From Tepidamorphus sp. (GTDB lineage Bacteria; Pseudomonadota; Alphaproteobacteria; Rhizobiales; Tepidamorphaceae): 61,402 nucleotides of DNA. Made by a program: the position numbers and the translations under genes. A model generated the notes under the pieces. It ran no database searches, was not told the origin of the DNA, and saw only the letters and a program-made list of their open reading frames with translations. Each line of letters opens with the position of its first letter. The first letter of the stretch is position 1. Positions 31,524-41,882 of this stretch are shown here, in pieces. The DNA lies in assembly GCA_028280885.1 (NCBI GenBank), contig JANQKY010000070.1, positions 1-61,402 on the forward strand, in the 5' to 3' direction.

Positions 31524-32762
31524 TCAGCGACGGCCCGCCAGGGCCTTGCTCAGGGCCCTCAGATCGAACCCGGTCTCTTCAAGGTGCCGGCGGGTGATTT
31601 CGCCGCCGGCGCCGAGGACCTTGCGGGCGGCCATATGCCCGGCGGGGACGTTCACCGTTTCCAGGCCGATGAACCGGTCGCCGGAGAAGCAGAACACGCT
31701 TAAGCCCCCGGTTTCGTGCTCCTTGACGACGTGATCGTCGGCGCCGGCGGTGAGGCCCGCGATCTGCAGTTTCTGATCGCCCTGATCGCTCCAGAACCAG
31801 GGCAGTGCGTCATAAGGGGCGCTGTCGCCGGCAAGGCGGGCAGCGACGCATTTCGCCTGGTCGACGGCGTTCTGGACGGATTCGAGCCGGATCCGGGTAC
31901 CGGTCCGCGCGGCGACGAAGGAGGCGCAGTCGCCGATCGCCGAGATCGCCTGATCGTCGGTCGAAAGCACGCTGTCGACGGCAATGCCGTTGTCGACCGC
32001 CAGACCGGCATCGGTGGCAAGCTCGACATTGGGGACGGCGCCCGCGGCGATCAGCACCAGGTCGCCGAGGATCGTCTCGCCGTCGGCGAGCTCGACGCCG
32101 GTCGCGCGGCGGCGGTCGTCGGACAGGATGCGAGAGACGGCGGTGCCGAGCCGAACCGTCGCGCCGGCGGCGCGGTGGGCCTCGAGGAAGTGCCGTGAGG
32201 TGTCTTCGCCGATGGCCCGGCCCATCAGCCGCGGCGCGGCCTCCAGCACCGTCACCTCGCAGCCATGGGCGCCGGCGACGCTTGCGAATTCCAGCCCGAT
32301 GAAGCCGCCGCCGATGACGATCGCATGCGAGGCCTTCTGCAGGCCCTCGCGCAGCCGGTCGGCGTGGGCCATGGTCCGCAATTCGACGACATTGGCGAGG
32401 TCGTGGCCCTCGATCGGCAGCCGGCGATTGCGGGCGCCGACGCACAGGACGAGATGCTCATAGGCGTAGTCCGAGCCGTTTTCGAGGGTCACGGATCTGG
32501 CGCGCCGGTCGATCCGGGCGATCCGGGCCGCATCCATCAGCGCGATATCATTGTCGTGGAAGAACGCCTCGGCGCGCAGCAGGAGCCGCTCCGCATCGCC
32601 TTCCTTCAGATAGGCCTTCGACAGGGGCGGGCGCTGATAGGGCAGGCCCGGTTCGTCGCCGATCATCAGGACCGGGCCGTCATAGCCGCCCTGGCGCAGG
32701 CTGGCCGCGACCTGGAGGCCGGCCTGTCCGGTGCCGGCGATGATGATCGGATCGGTGGGCAT
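31524..32762 (-). CDS. NAD(P)H:ferredoxin (rhodocoxin/putidaredoxin) reductase-like flavoprotein
   Basis: 412-residue FAD enzyme of the BphA4/putidaredoxin reductase family. The FAD loop is IIAGTGQAGLQVAASLRQGG, with LPYQRPPLSKAYL typical of the family. A second NAD loop VIGGGFIGLEFASVAGAHG and the FAD-closing ISAIGDCASF are visible. It would pass electrons to a [2Fe-2S] ferredoxin for a P450 or dioxygenase, but no ferredoxin or oxygenase gene is adjacent. Convergent with yghU. Confidence 0.88.
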   Translation of the reverse strand: MPTDPIIIAGTGQAGLQVAASLRQGGYDGPVLMIGDEPGLPYQRPPLSKAYLKEGDAERLLLRAEAFFHDNDIALMDAARIARIDRRARSVTLENGSDYAYEHLVLCVGARNRRLPIEGHDLANVVELRTMAHADRLREGLQKASHAIVIGGGFIGLEFASVAGAHGCEVTVLEAAPRLMGRAIGEDTSRHFLEAHRAAGATVRLGTAVSRILSDDRRRATGVELADGETILGDLVLIAAGAVPNVELATDAGLAVDNGIAVDSVLSTDDQAISAIGDCASFVAARTGTRIRLESVQNAVDQAKCVAARLAGDSAPYDALPWFWSDQGDQKLQIAGLTAGADDHVVKEHETGGLSVFCFSGDRFIGLETVNVPAGHMAARKVLGAGGEITRRHLEETGFDLRALSKALAGRR

Positions 32763-32871
32763 GGGTGTCCTTTTTATGAGGTCGTTTGCGGGTTGAGCCG
32801 AGCCGGCGCACCATAGACGCTGCCGGCATCGCCGCTCAATCCCCCCAGGGCGCGTGTTTCGCCTGTCGGAG

Positions 32872-34152
32872 TCAGGCCCGTTCCAGGCCGCACCATTCGG
32901 CGATGAACAGGGCGATCGCGCCGGTGATGCGCTTGACTGAACTCAGGCTCACCCGTTCGTCGAAGCCGTGGATGTTCTCCGAATAGGGGCCGTAGACGAG
33001 GCAGGGGCAGTCGCCATAGAGCATGAAGACGCGGCCGTCGAGATAGCCGGGCGTGACGAAGCTTTCCAGCGGCTTGTCATAGGCTGCGAAATGGGCGCGG
33101 CCGAGCGTCTTTTCGGCCTCCGTGCCTTCCTCCAGGACATAGCCCTCTGCGAGGAAGCCGTTCCATTCGATCTCGGGCGGATTGTTGGCGAGATAGGCGT
33201 TCTTGCGGGCGGCGGCGGCAAGATGGGCCTCGATTTCCCTGGCCTTCTCCGCCGCGTTCCAGCCCGGGAAGATGGCGATGCGGCAATCGAACGTGCACCA
33301 GGCTGGCACCGACGAGGCCCAGTCGCCGCCCTCGATCTTGCCGACATTGAAGTTGATCGGGTGGTCGAGGTCCTCGAAATAGCGCCGTCCGGCCTTCTCC
33401 GCGTTCCATTGCGCTTCCAGGTCGCGCAGGGCGGCGATCAGCGGGAACGTGGCCTCGATGGCGTTGGCGCCGGCGCCGGCCTCGCGCACATGCACCGGCG
33501 TGCCGCGCACATTAACGCGAAACCACAACACGCCGGTATTGGCGCGCACCAGCTTGTCGTCCTCGGGTTCGGGAATGATCGCCGCGTCCGCCTTGTAGCC
33601 GCGCACCAGGCAGGACAGCGCGCCGTTGCCGGTGCATTCCTCTTCCGTCACCGACTGCACATGGACACGCGCGGCGGGCTGGTACCCGAGCCGGCGCAGC
33701 GCGTCGAGCGCGTGGATATTGGCGGCGATCCCCGCCTTCATGTCGGCAGCACCGCGGCCATACATCCAGTCGCCGTCGACATGCGGCTCGAAGGGCGGGC
33801 GCGACCACATCGACAGCGGCCCCTCCGGCACGACGTCGATATGGCCGTTCAGGATCAGCGAGCGGCCCGTCTCCTCGCGTGGCCGGTGGGTGCCGACGAC
33901 ATTGATGGCGTTCGAATAGTCGACCTTGACGGGCGAGAAGCCCGGATGGTTTTCGATCTCGGAGACATCGACCGCCCAGCGGTCCATCGCCAGGCCGCGC
34001 GATTTCAGGCAGTCGAAGACGAAGTCCTGCGCGGTGTGTTCCCGGCCGCGCAGGGAGGGGAAGCGGACGAGGTCCTGGGTCAGCGCGATCTGATCGTCAA
34101 AACCGGCATCGACGGCAGCAAGGATTTCGCTGCCGAGCGTCTTGTCTAGCAT
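32872..34152 (-). CDS. M20-family amidohydrolase/deacylase (ArgE/DapE-like)
   Basis: 426 residues from the ATG at 34152, preceded by GGAGA at proper spacing; an ATG at 34167 is the alternative. Metal-binding motifs of family M20 are LILNGHIDVVPEG (His-x-Asp), MYGRGAADMKAG and the catalytic Glu-Glu in SVTEEECTGNG. The lid domain follows. Removes an N-acyl or N-carbamoyl group from an amino acid. Placed last in the 5-oxoprolinase cluster, where it may produce or use an N-substituted glutamate. Confidence 0.86.
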   Translation of the reverse strand: MLDKTLGSEILAAVDAGFDDQIALTQDLVRFPSLRGREHTAQDFVFDCLKSRGLAMDRWAVDVSEIENHPGFSPVKVDYSNAINVVGTHRPREETGRSLILNGHIDVVPEGPLSMWSRPPFEPHVDGDWMYGRGAADMKAGIAANIHALDALRRLGYQPAARVHVQSVTEEECTGNGALSCLVRGYKADAAIIPEPEDDKLVRANTGVLWFRVNVRGTPVHVREAGAGANAIEATFPLIAALRDLEAQWNAEKAGRRYFEDLDHPINFNVGKIEGGDWASSVPAWCTFDCRIAIFPGWNAAEKAREIEAHLAAAARKNAYLANNPPEIEWNGFLAEGYVLEEGTEAEKTLGRAHFAAYDKPLESFVTPGYLDGRVFMLYGDCPCLVYGPYSENIHGFDERVSLSSVKRITGAIALFIAEWCGLERA

Positions 34153-34244
34153 TGTGTCTCCGGGCATTCAGCGGCGGTGGGCGGCAAGCGGCAACCCTAC
34201 CGCACCGCGCCGCGCCGCTCCAGAGGCATCGCTTGCGGATATGC

Positions 34245-37200
34245 TCAGTCCGGTGTCCCCCAGCCGCCGCCCGAGGGCGTCTGCATGACGAAGGTATCGC
34301 CGGGATGGACGTCGACCTGATCGTTGCCCTTGAGCTTGACGATCTCGCCATCGGCCCGCTCGACCCATTCACGGCCGCATTCGCCGGGTGATCCGCCGTC
34401 GACGCCGAAGGGCGGGACGCGGCGATGCGAGCACAGCGTCGTGCAGGTCATCTCTTCGAGGAACAGCATGCGCCGTGTGATGCCGTCGCCGCCGGTATGG
34501 GCGCCCCGGCCGCCGGAGCCGCGCCGGATCGCGTATTCCTCCAGCCGCACGGGGAAGCGGAATTCCAGCATCTCCGGATCGGTCGAGCGGGTGTTGGTCA
34601 TGTGCGTCTGGATCGCCGAGCAGCCGTCGAAGTCCGGCCCCGCGCCGGTGCCGCCACAGATCGTCTCGTAGTTCTGGATCCGCTCGTTGCCCCAGACATA
34701 GTTGTTCATCGTCGCCTGGCTGCCGGCCATCACATGCAGGGCGCCGATCAGGGCGTTGCACATCAATTGGCTCACTTCGGTGTTGCCGGCGATGACGGCG
34801 GCGGGATACTGCGCGTTGATCATCGAGCCCTCCGGCGCGATGATCCTCAGCGGTACGAAACAGCCCTCGTTGAGCGGGATGTCGGCGCCGACCAGGGTGC
34901 GGAACACGTACAGCACCACCGCCTTGCAGACGGCAAACGGCGCGTTGTAGTTGAACGGGTTCTTGTCGGCCGTACCGGTGAAGTCGATCTCGGCGGAGCG
35001 GTTTTGCGTATCGACGCGGACGGTCACCCGGATGAACTCGCCATTGTCGAGCTCGTAGTCGAAATGGCCGTCGGTCAGCGCCGTGATCACCCTTCGGACG
35101 GACTCCTCGGCATTGTCCTGGACGTGACCCATATAGGCGTGCACGACCTTAAGGCCGAACTGCCGGATCATCTTCTGGACCTCGCGCAGGCCCGTTTCGT
35201 TGGCCGCGACCTGGGCTGCGAGGTCGGCCATGTTCTCGTCGACATTGCGGCAGGGATAGGGGCCGGATGACAGGAGGTCCCGGGTCTCGGCCTCGCGGAA
35301 GCGGCCGCCGTCGATCATCTTGAAATTGTCGATCAGCACGCCTTCCTCCTCGATCCGGGTGGAATCGGGCGGGGCGGAGCCCGGCGTCTTGCCGCCGACA
35401 TCGGCGTGGTGGCCGCGCGAGGCGACGTAGAATAAGACGTCGGTGCCGGCCTCGTCGAAGACGGGGGTGACGACGGTCACGTCGGGCAGGTGGGTGCCGC
35501 CGTTGAACGGCGCGTTCAGAACGAAGACGTCGCCCGGCTTCATGTCCGGGTTGAGCCGGATCACGGTGCGGATCGATTCCGACATCGAGCCGAGATGGAC
35601 CGGGACATGCGGGGCATTGGCGACGAGCCCGCCTTGCGGATCGAACAGGGCGCAGGAGAAGTCGAGGCGCTCCTTGATGTTGACCGAATAGGCGGTGTTG
35701 GCGAGCGTCACGCCCATCTGCTCGGCGATCGACATGAACAGGTTGTTGAACACTTCGAGCATCACCGGATCGGCGTTCGTGCCGATCGCCTCGGAGCGTT
35801 CGAGCGGCACGACGCGCTTGAGGATCAGGTGGCCATAGGCGTTGATCTCGGCCCGCCAGCCGGGCTCGATGACATTGGTGCCGGTCGGCTCCTTGATGAT
35901 CGCCGGACCGTCGACGCCCTGGCCCGGCAGCATCGCCTCGCGATCGTAGAGCGGCGCATCGAGAGGCGCTCCGCCGCTGACGATCGACAGGCGGTCGACG
36001 GCTTGCGGAACCCCATCGCTCGACGGGCTGGTGCGGTCGGCCACTTCCGAGGCGCCGCCGATTGCCTCAACGGCAAGCGATTCGATGATCAGTTCGCGTT
36101 CGCCGGCGGTGAAGCCGAAGCGGGCCTTGTGGGCCTCGTCGAAGCGGTCGTGCAATTCGGCTTCCGACCCGAAATCGACCTCGAGTGCCTGATGCGAGCC
36201 GCGATAGCGGATATGGGCGCGCCGTTCCAGGCGGATGGAGGCCGGATCGACGCCCTGGTCGCGCACCGCGTCGATCGCGGCCTGGGACAGATCCTCCAGC
36301 ATCGCCTGCGCGCCGGCCATCTCCGCGACGGGCTTCTCGTATTGATGCTCGCGCAGCGCCCGGATCTCGGCAAGGCCCATGCCATAGGCCGACAGCACAC
36401 CGGCATAAGGGTGGACGAACACGGTTTCCATGCCGAGCGCGTCGGCGACGAGACAGGCATGCTGGCCGCCGGCGCCGCCGAAGCATTGCAGGGTGTAGGC
36501 GGTAACGTCATAGCCGCGCTGGACGCTGATCTTCTTGATGGCATTCGCCATGTTTTCCACCGCGATGCGCAGGAAGCCCTCGGCGGTCTCTTCGGGGCTG
36601 CGCGGGGCCTCGCCCGTGGCCGCGGCGATCTCGGCTGCCATCGCCTCGAATTTCTCGCGGACGATACCGGCGTCGAGCGGCTCGTCGGCATTGGGGCCGA
36701 ACACGGCGGGGAAGTGGTCGGGCGACAATTTGCCGAGCATGACGTTGCAGTCGGTCACGGTGAGCGGGCCGCCGCGCCGGTAGCAGGCCGGCCCCGGATT
36801 GGCACCCGCGCTTTCCGGGCCGACCTGGAAGCGCCCGTCCCGGAAGGTCAGGATCGAGCCGCCGCCGGCCGCCACCGTGTGGATGTTCATCATAGGCGCG
36901 CGCATCCGAACGCCCGCGACCTCGGTCTCGAAGGAGCGCTCATAGGCGCCGGCATAGTGGCAAACATCCGTCGAGGTGCCACCCATGTCGAAGCCGATCA
37001 GGCGGTCGTAGCCTGCGAGTTCGCCAGTCTTGACCATGCCGACGACACCACCGGCCGGACCCGACAGGATCGCGTCCTTGCCCTGGAACAAGCGCGCATC
37101 GGTGAGGCCGCCATTCGACTGCATGAACATCAGCCGTGTTCCGGTGTCGGTTCCCGCCTCGTCCGTTCCCAGTTCCTGGGCGACCTGGTTGACGTAGCGC

Positions 37201-37856
37201 CGCAGGATCGGGCTGAGATAGGCGTCGACGACGGTGGTATCGCCGCGCGACACGAGCTTCATCAGCGGCGAGGTCTGGTGGCTGGTGGAAATCTGGCCGA
37301 AGCCGATCTCCGCTGCGATCGCCGCGATGCGGGCCTCATGCTCCGGGTTGAGATAGGCATGCATCAGGGCGATCGCGACGCCGTCGATGCCGTCGTCCTT
37401 TGCCGCCTGCAGCGCTTCGCGGACGGCCTGTTCGTCAAGCGGCGTGATGACGTTGCCCTTGGCATTGAGGCGTTCGGGCACCTCGGCGACGCGTTCGTAG
37501 AGCAGTTCGGGCAGCTCGATTTCGAGCGCGAACAGCTTCGGCCGGTTCTGGTAGCCGATCCGCAACAGGTCGCCGAAGCCCTTGGTGATCATCAGCAGGG
37601 TCCGGTCGCCCTTGCGCTCGAGCAGGGCGTTGGTGGCGACGGTGGTACCCATCTTCACCGCCTCGATGGTGCCCGGCGGGATCGGCGCGCCTTTCTTCAG
37701 GCCGAGCAGGTCGCGGATGCCCTGAACGGCTGCGTCGCGATACTGTTCCGGGTTTTCGCTCAACAGCTTGTGCGTGATGATCGCGCCGTCCGGCCGGCGT
37801 CCGACGATATCGGTGAACGTGCCGCCGCGATCCACCCAGAATTGCCACATGGTCAT
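34245..37856 (-). CDS. Fused hydantoinase A/B, 5-oxoprolinase-type
   Basis: 1203-residue fusion of HyuA (about residues 1-690) and HyuB (about 700-1200), the architecture of ATP-dependent 5-oxoprolinase. The first half opens [19 protein letters not shown] and has the actin-like phosphate loop [14 protein letters not shown]. The second half shows [18 protein letters not shown], and [17 protein letters not shown], and ends [15 protein letters not shown]. The enzyme opens a cyclic imide or lactam with ATP. The AAGGAG site is three bases from the first ATG (37856) and nine from the second (37850), so 37850 may be the true start. 5-Oxoproline is inferred as substrate from the linked cyclase-family gene. 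Confidence 0.9.
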   Translation of the reverse strand: MTMWQFWVDRGGTFTDIVGRRPDGAIITHKLLSENPEQYRDAAVQGIRDLLGLKKGAPIPPGTIEAVKMGTTVATNALLERKGDRTLLMITKGFGDLLRIGYQNRPKLFALEIELPELLYERVAEVPERLNAKGNVITPLDEQAVREALQAAKDDGIDGVAIALMHAYLNPEHEARIAAIAAEIGFGQISTSHQTSPLMKLVSRGDTTVVDAYLSPILRRYVNQVAQELGTDEAGTDTGTRLMFMQSNGGLTDARLFQGKDAILSGPAGGVVGMVKTGELAGYDRLIGFDMGGTSTDVCHYAGAYERSFETEVAGVRMRAPMMNIHTVAAGGGSILTFRDGRFQVGPESAGANPGPACYRRGGPLTVTDCNVMLGKLSPDHFPAVFGPNADEPLDAGIVREKFEAMAAEIAAATGEAPRSPEETAEGFLRIAVENMANAIKKISVQRGYDVTAYTLQCFGGAGGQHACLVADALGMETVFVHPYAGVLSAYGMGLAEIRALREHQYEKPVAEMAGAQAMLEDLSQAAIDAVRDQGVDPASIRLERRAHIRYRGSHQALEVDFGSEAELHDRFDEAHKARFGFTAGERELIIESLAVEAIGGASEVADRTSPSSDGVPQAVDRLSIVSGGAPLDAPLYDREAMLPGQGVDGPAIIKEPTGTNVIEPGWRAEINAYGHLILKRVVPLERSEAIGTNADPVMLEVFNNLFMSIAEQMGVTLANTAYSVNIKERLDFSCALFDPQGGLVANAPHVPVHLGSMSESIRTVIRLNPDMKPGDVFVLNAPFNGGTHLPDVTVVTPVFDEAGTDVLFYVASRGHHADVGGKTPGSAPPDSTRIEEEGVLIDNFKMIDGGRFREAETRDLLSSGPYPCRNVDENMADLAAQVAANETGLREVQKMIRQFGLKVVHAYMGHVQDNAEESVRRVITALTDGHFDYELDNGEFIRVTVRVDTQNRSAEIDFTGTADKNPFNYNAPFAVCKAVVLYVFRTLVGADIPLNEGCFVPLRIIAPEGSMINAQYPAAVIAGNTEVSQLMCNALIGALHVMAGSQATMNNYVWGNERIQNYETICGGTGAGPDFDGCSAIQTHMTNTRSTDPEMLEFRFPVRLEEYAIRRGSGGRGAHTGGDGITRRMLFLEEMTCTTLCSHRRVPPFGVDGGSPGECGREWVERADGEIVKLKGNDQVDVHPGDTFVMQTPSGGGWGTPD

Positions 37857-37916
37857 AGTCTCCTTGCCGCCGGCTTGCCCGGCGTCCTTGTCCTTGGCGT
37901 TGGTATCCGATTCGTC

Positions 37917-39200
37917 TCAGTAGACCAGTGAGGGGAGCCACAGGGCTATGGACGGGAAGAGGAGCAGAAGCGCGATCATCGCGAACATGGCGACGACGAA
38001 AGGCGCCGCGCCGATCATCGCGTCGGTGATGTCGCCGCGGCCGCGCACGGCCTGGACGACATAGAGATTGATGCCGATCGGCGGGGTGATCAGCGCCGTT
38101 TCGAGCAGCACCATCAGAAGAATGCCGAACCAGACCGGATCGTAGCCGAGCGCGATGACGATCGGCGCGATCAGCGGCGCCGTCGTCAAGAGCATCGACA
38201 GTGTCTCCATGAAGCAGCCGAGCAGGATCAGCACAACGATCAGCAGCAGCATGGTCTGGGTCGGCGTCAGGCCGAGGCCGGTGACGAAGTCGGCGAGCGC
38301 CTGGGTCAGGCCGATGATCGACAAGACGAAGTTCAGGAACACGGCGGCCATGATGATCAGCATGATCATCGAGGTGGTGCGCATCGTACCCTCGATCGCG
38401 CCGCGCAGCATCTGGATCGATAGCGAGCCGTTGAACCAGGCAAGCGCCAGCGCCGCCATGACGCCGAGCGCGGCGGCCTCCGTCGGCGTGGCGATGCCGG
38501 CATAGATCGAGCCGACGACGACCAGGAAGATGCCGATCGGCGGGACGAGATCGGGCAGGGCGGCGATGCGTTCGGCCCAGCTTGCCCTGACCCGTTCGCC
38601 ACCCCAGCCGGGCCTTGCGAGGCACAGGATGATGACGGTCACCATGAACAGGGCGGCGAGCAGGAAGCCCGGCAGGAAGCCCGCGAGATAGAGTTCGGGA
38701 ACGGAGGTGTCGGTCAGCAGGCCGTAGAGGATCAGGTTGATGGAGGGCGGGATCAGGATGCCGAGCGTGCCGCCGGCCGCGACTGTCCCTAAGAACAGCC
38801 GTTCGTTGTAGCCGCGGATGCGGATCTGCGGGATCGCGACCGTGCCGATGGTCGCGGCCGTTGCGACGGACGAGCCCGAGGTCGCCGCGAACAGGGCCGA
38901 CGAGCCGGTATTGGCGTGCATCAGGCCGCCGGGCAGCCAGCCGAGCCACTTGACGATGCCTTCATACATCTTCGCCGCGATGCCGGCGCGCAACAGGATC
39001 TCGCCGAGCAGGATGAACATCGGGATCGCAACCAGCAGGAAGTCGATGCCGGTCTGCCAGACCATGTCGCCGAGCGCGCGATGGAGCGGCATCGGGCTTT
39101 CGAGATACTGCATCGTCAGGCCGACCCAGCCGAGCGTGGCCGCGACCGGAACCGCCAGCGCGATCAGCGCCAGCAGGATGAGGAGCGTCTTGGCGAGCAT
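37917..39200 (-). CDS. dctM: TRAP transporter large permease DctM (system 2)
   Basis: 427-residue transport subunit. Family segments include FLLVAIPMFILLGEILLRAG, TSGSSVATAATIGTVAIP and LIPPSINLILYGLLTDTS. Four bases separate it from DctQ and 60 from the oxoprolinase gene downstream, so one transcript is likely. Confidence 0.92.
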   Translation of the reverse strand: MLAKTLLILLALIALAVPVAATLGWVGLTMQYLESPMPLHRALGDMVWQTGIDFLLVAIPMFILLGEILLRAGIAAKMYEGIVKWLGWLPGGLMHANTGSSALFAATSGSSVATAATIGTVAIPQIRIRGYNERLFLGTVAAGGTLGILIPPSINLILYGLLTDTSVPELYLAGFLPGFLLAALFMVTVIILCLARPGWGGERVRASWAERIAALPDLVPPIGIFLVVVGSIYAGIATPTEAAALGVMAALALAWFNGSLSIQMLRGAIEGTMRTTSMIMLIIMAAVFLNFVLSIIGLTQALADFVTGLGLTPTQTMLLLIVVLILLGCFMETLSMLLTTAPLIAPIVIALGYDPVWFGILLMVLLETALITPPIGINLYVVQAVRGRGDITDAMIGAAPFVVAMFAMIALLLLFPSIALWLPSLVY

Positions 39201-39204
39201 GGGC

Positions 39205-39768
39205 TTAGGCCGTCTCGTCTTCGATCTGCTCGCCGAGCGATTTCAGGCCGATCAGGCGATGCGCCTCCTCGTCGCGGCCGCTGAGCGTCGCCGCAAGCGA
39301 GGCTATTCCGAGAAGAACGCCGCAATAGACGAAGAAGATCCAGCCGGCGAGCCACGGAATTTGCGGGATGGCGAGCGGCGTGCGCATCGGCGTGATCGAG
39401 CGCGAGCCATGGGTGAGCGTGTCGGCGACGAGGCCCCAGGCCGTCCAGGTGACGACGCCGGCAAAGCCGACCAGCAGGACGAGGCCGAGCAGATTGATCC
39501 AGGCCTGCAGCTTGCGGGGAAAGCGCAGCACTAGTGCGTCGACGCGGATATGGGCGCGTTCGAACAGGGCATAGGCGAAGCCAAGCGTGGTCGCGACGCC
39601 GAAGGCGTAGCCGGAGATCTCGTCGGCGCCGCCAATCGAGATATTGAACAGCTTGCGCATGAAGACTTCGGCGGTGACGAGGGCGGCCGAGAACAGGATC
39701 AGCACGCCGCCGATCCACACCAGCAGATGGCTCAGGCGTTGCGATTGGAGGATCAGGACGCGCAGCAT
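39205..39768 (-). CDS. dctQ: TRAP transporter small permease DctQ (system 2)
   Basis: 187 residues with four hydrophobic helices and the family motif VFMRKLFNISIGGADEISGY. Pairs with the adjacent DctM. The C-terminal tail (ARLSGRDEEAHRLIG-like region) is cytoplasmic and charged. Confidence 0.9.
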   Translation of the reverse strand: MLRVLILQSQRLSHLLVWIGGVLILFSAALVTAEVFMRKLFNISIGGADEISGYAFGVATTLGFAYALFERAHIRVDALVLRFPRKLQAWINLLGLVLLVGFAGVVTWTAWGLVADTLTHGSRSITPMRTPLAIPQIPWLAGWIFFVYCGVLLGIASLAATLSGRDEEAHRLIGLKSLGEQIEDETA

Positions 39769-39844
39769 CGGTTCGGCTCCCCTTTTTATGAAGCCGGCCG
39801 CTGATGCGGCCGGTGATACTGTGTAGCAGAGGTGATCGGGCGGA

Positions 39845-40888
39845 TCAGTTGGCCTTGGCGGTCAGGCCGAGGATCTTGCCGACCGTATCGTTCCAGTTGG
39901 CCGCGCAGTCTTCGCCGCAGCGCTCGGCCCAGCGGGCCAGCACGACGTCGGTTGCGATCTGGTCGCGGGCGGTCAGGTCGGCCTCGGAGGGCTCGACCAG
40001 CGTCATGCCGCCCTGCTCGCCGATCTCGCAATCGCCGCCGGTGATGCAGCTGATGGCAACCTCGTCCTCGCTCGCCGTCTCCGCCCACATGCGGTCTTCG
40101 AGCGCCCCGATCTCCTTCATCAGAACCGCCTGCTGGTCGGCCGACATGGCGTTCCACTTGTCCATGTTCATGGCGCCGAAGGCGAGGCCCCAGCCGACCC
40201 GCAGCGTATAGGCATGGGTCGCGGCCTGGTGCCACTTGGCCTTGTAGGCCGACATGGTGCCGGTGATGCCGCAATCGACGACGCCGCGTTCGAGCGCCGG
40301 GATTACCTCGGCGAACGGCACCGTCACCGAGGTGCCGCCGGCGCCCTCGACGAAATCGCCGAGCGTCGTGGCGTAGACGCGGATCTTCTTGTCCTTCAGG
40401 TCCCCGATACCGCCGATCTCGGTGTTGCACCAAAGCGTCTGGCTGGGGAAGGGATAGAGCATCAAGAGCTTGGCGTTGTAGATCTCGGCGAAGGCCTTTT
40501 CCAGGATCGGGAAATAGGCGTCGGCGACCTTGCGCTGGGTGTCGATGTCCTGGGTGAGCGACGACAGGTCGGCGCCCTCGAAGACGGCGTTCTCGGCGGC
40601 GACATAGCCGGGCAGGCCGAAGGCGAAATCGAAGACGCCGTTCTTGACCAGGCGCATGATCTCGAAGCCCTTGAGGCCGAGTTCGGTCTGCGGCTTGATC
40701 TCGCCGATGATCTGGCCGTCGGAGGCCTCGGCGATCACCTCGTTCCAGAACGGGCCCTCATGCTTCTGGTAGTTGGTCAGGTTGCCCCAGGTGCCGACGG
40801 CCTTGACGACCACCGGTCCCTCGGCGGCGGCCGCCGTCGCCGTGCCGAGCACGAGCGCGGCGGACAGAAATGTACGAAGTCCCCTCAT
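39845..40888 (-). CDS. dctP: TRAP solute-binding protein DctP (system 2)
   Basis: 347 residues with a signal peptide ending TATAAAAEG. The carboxylate-binding arginine is in LKDKKIRVYATT, and the ligand-pocket loop ERGVVDCGITG carries the family motif (usually G-x-V-D). Context suggests 5-oxoproline, D-glutamate or a related small acid as ligand. Confidence 0.9.
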   Translation of the reverse strand: MRGLRTFLSAALVLGTATAAAAEGPVVVKAVGTWGNLTNYQKHEGPFWNEVIAEASDGQIIGEIKPQTELGLKGFEIMRLVKNGVFDFAFGLPGYVAAENAVFEGADLSSLTQDIDTQRKVADAYFPILEKAFAEIYNAKLLMLYPFPSQTLWCNTEIGGIGDLKDKKIRVYATTLGDFVEGAGGTSVTVPFAEVIPALERGVVDCGITGTMSAYKAKWHQAATHAYTLRVGWGLAFGAMNMDKWNAMSADQQAVLMKEIGALEDRMWAETASEDEVAISCITGGDCEIGEQGGMTLVEPSEADLTARDQIATDVVLARWAERCGEDCAANWNDTVGKILGLTAKAN

Positions 40889-40891
40889 TTT

Positions 40892-41794
40892 TCAGTCTCC
40901 CTTGGTTGGGTTCGATTGTGCCGGGACGCCAACGAACGGCTGGTCGGCGCGCTCGTCGACATCGGTGATCAGCATCCGCCCGGGCGTATGGGTGATGCAG
41001 ATCGGCGGCCGGGCGAGCCGCAAGGCGTTTTGCGGCGTCACACCGCAGGCCCAGAAAACGGGTACGGCATCGTCGATGCCCGCCGGGGCGATCGGCGGGT
41101 CGCCCCAATCCGGAGCCGCCAGGTCGGCAATGCCGATCGCCTGCGGGTCGCCGACATGGACGGGCGCGCCGTGCGCCCAGGGATAGGCCGCCGAGATGCG
41201 GATCGCATCGTCGACCCGGTCGGGCGCGATCAGCCGCATCGACACGACGGTGCCGCCGCCGAAGGGGCCGGCCTTGCGGGTCTCGATGCTCGAACGATAC
41301 ATCGCAACGGTCGCGTTGGCGGCAATATGCGGCATCGCAATGCCCGCCTCCTGAAGGGCCCGCTCGAAGGTGAACGAGCAGCCGAGCGCGAAGGCGACGA
41401 AATCATCCCGCCACAGATCCGTGATGCCGTCGACCGTGCCGGCGAGCGCGCCGTCGCGGTAGATGTTGTAGGAGGGCACGTCGGTGCGGATGTCGACGTC
41501 GCCGGCCGTTCGCATCATCGGATCGCCGGTATCGGTGACGGCGACCAGCGGGCAGGGCTTCGGGTTGCGCTGGCAATAGCGCATGAAGTCGAGGGCGTGG
41601 GAGGCCGGCAGGATCGCGATATTGGCCTGCAGCCTGCCGGGGGCAAGGCCGGCGGTCTGGCCATTGAAGCGACGCTTGCGGATCGCCGCGCGGACCCGTT
41701 GCACGGGCGCGGCTTTCAGCGAATCGTAGCTGTCGCCTGCGGCCGTGCGGCCTTGATCCGAGGTGTGTGCATCGGGGGAGTGTGTCTCGGCCAT
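40892..41794 (-). CDS. D-glutamate cyclase-family protein (DUF1445/UPF0317, putative hydro-lyase)
   Basis: 300-residue member of the PF07286 family, annotated as putative hydro-lyase and related to the D-glutamate cyclase region of mammalian DGLUCY. Family segments seen: FALGCSFTFERALQEAGI, GGGTVVSMRLI, VFWACGVTPQNAL and ITHTPGRMLITDVD. Three bases separate its stop from dctP. If it makes 5-oxoproline from D-glutamate, it fits with the linked 5-oxoprolinase. The first 25 residues are not conserved-looking; a later start is possible. Confidence 0.82.
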   Translation of the reverse strand: MAETHSPDAHTSDQGRTAAGDSYDSLKAAPVQRVRAAIRKRRFNGQTAGLAPGRLQANIAILPASHALDFMRYCQRNPKPCPLVAVTDTGDPMMRTAGDVDIRTDVPSYNIYRDGALAGTVDGITDLWRDDFVAFALGCSFTFERALQEAGIAMPHIAANATVAMYRSSIETRKAGPFGGGTVVSMRLIAPDRVDDAIRISAAYPWAHGAPVHVGDPQAIGIADLAAPDWGDPPIAPAGIDDAVPVFWACGVTPQNALRLARPPICITHTPGRMLITDVDERADQPFVGVPAQSNPTKGD

Positions 41795-41882
41795 TCCGGT
41801 TCCGCCGCTCCGACAGGGTTTAGTGAACGCGGAGGTCAGGAGACCACGGCGTTGGCGATTAATTCAAATCAAAAGAAAATAT

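Noticed and set aside
31502..31525. GGGCGA...TCGCCC hairpin after yghU as a terminator
   Set aside because: Only six weakly placed pairs, and no T run; not enough to call.
35490..37931. Long plus-strand frame over the hydantoinase-fusion gene
   Set aside because: Antisense shadow; the minus-strand gene shows intact HyuA and HyuB motifs.
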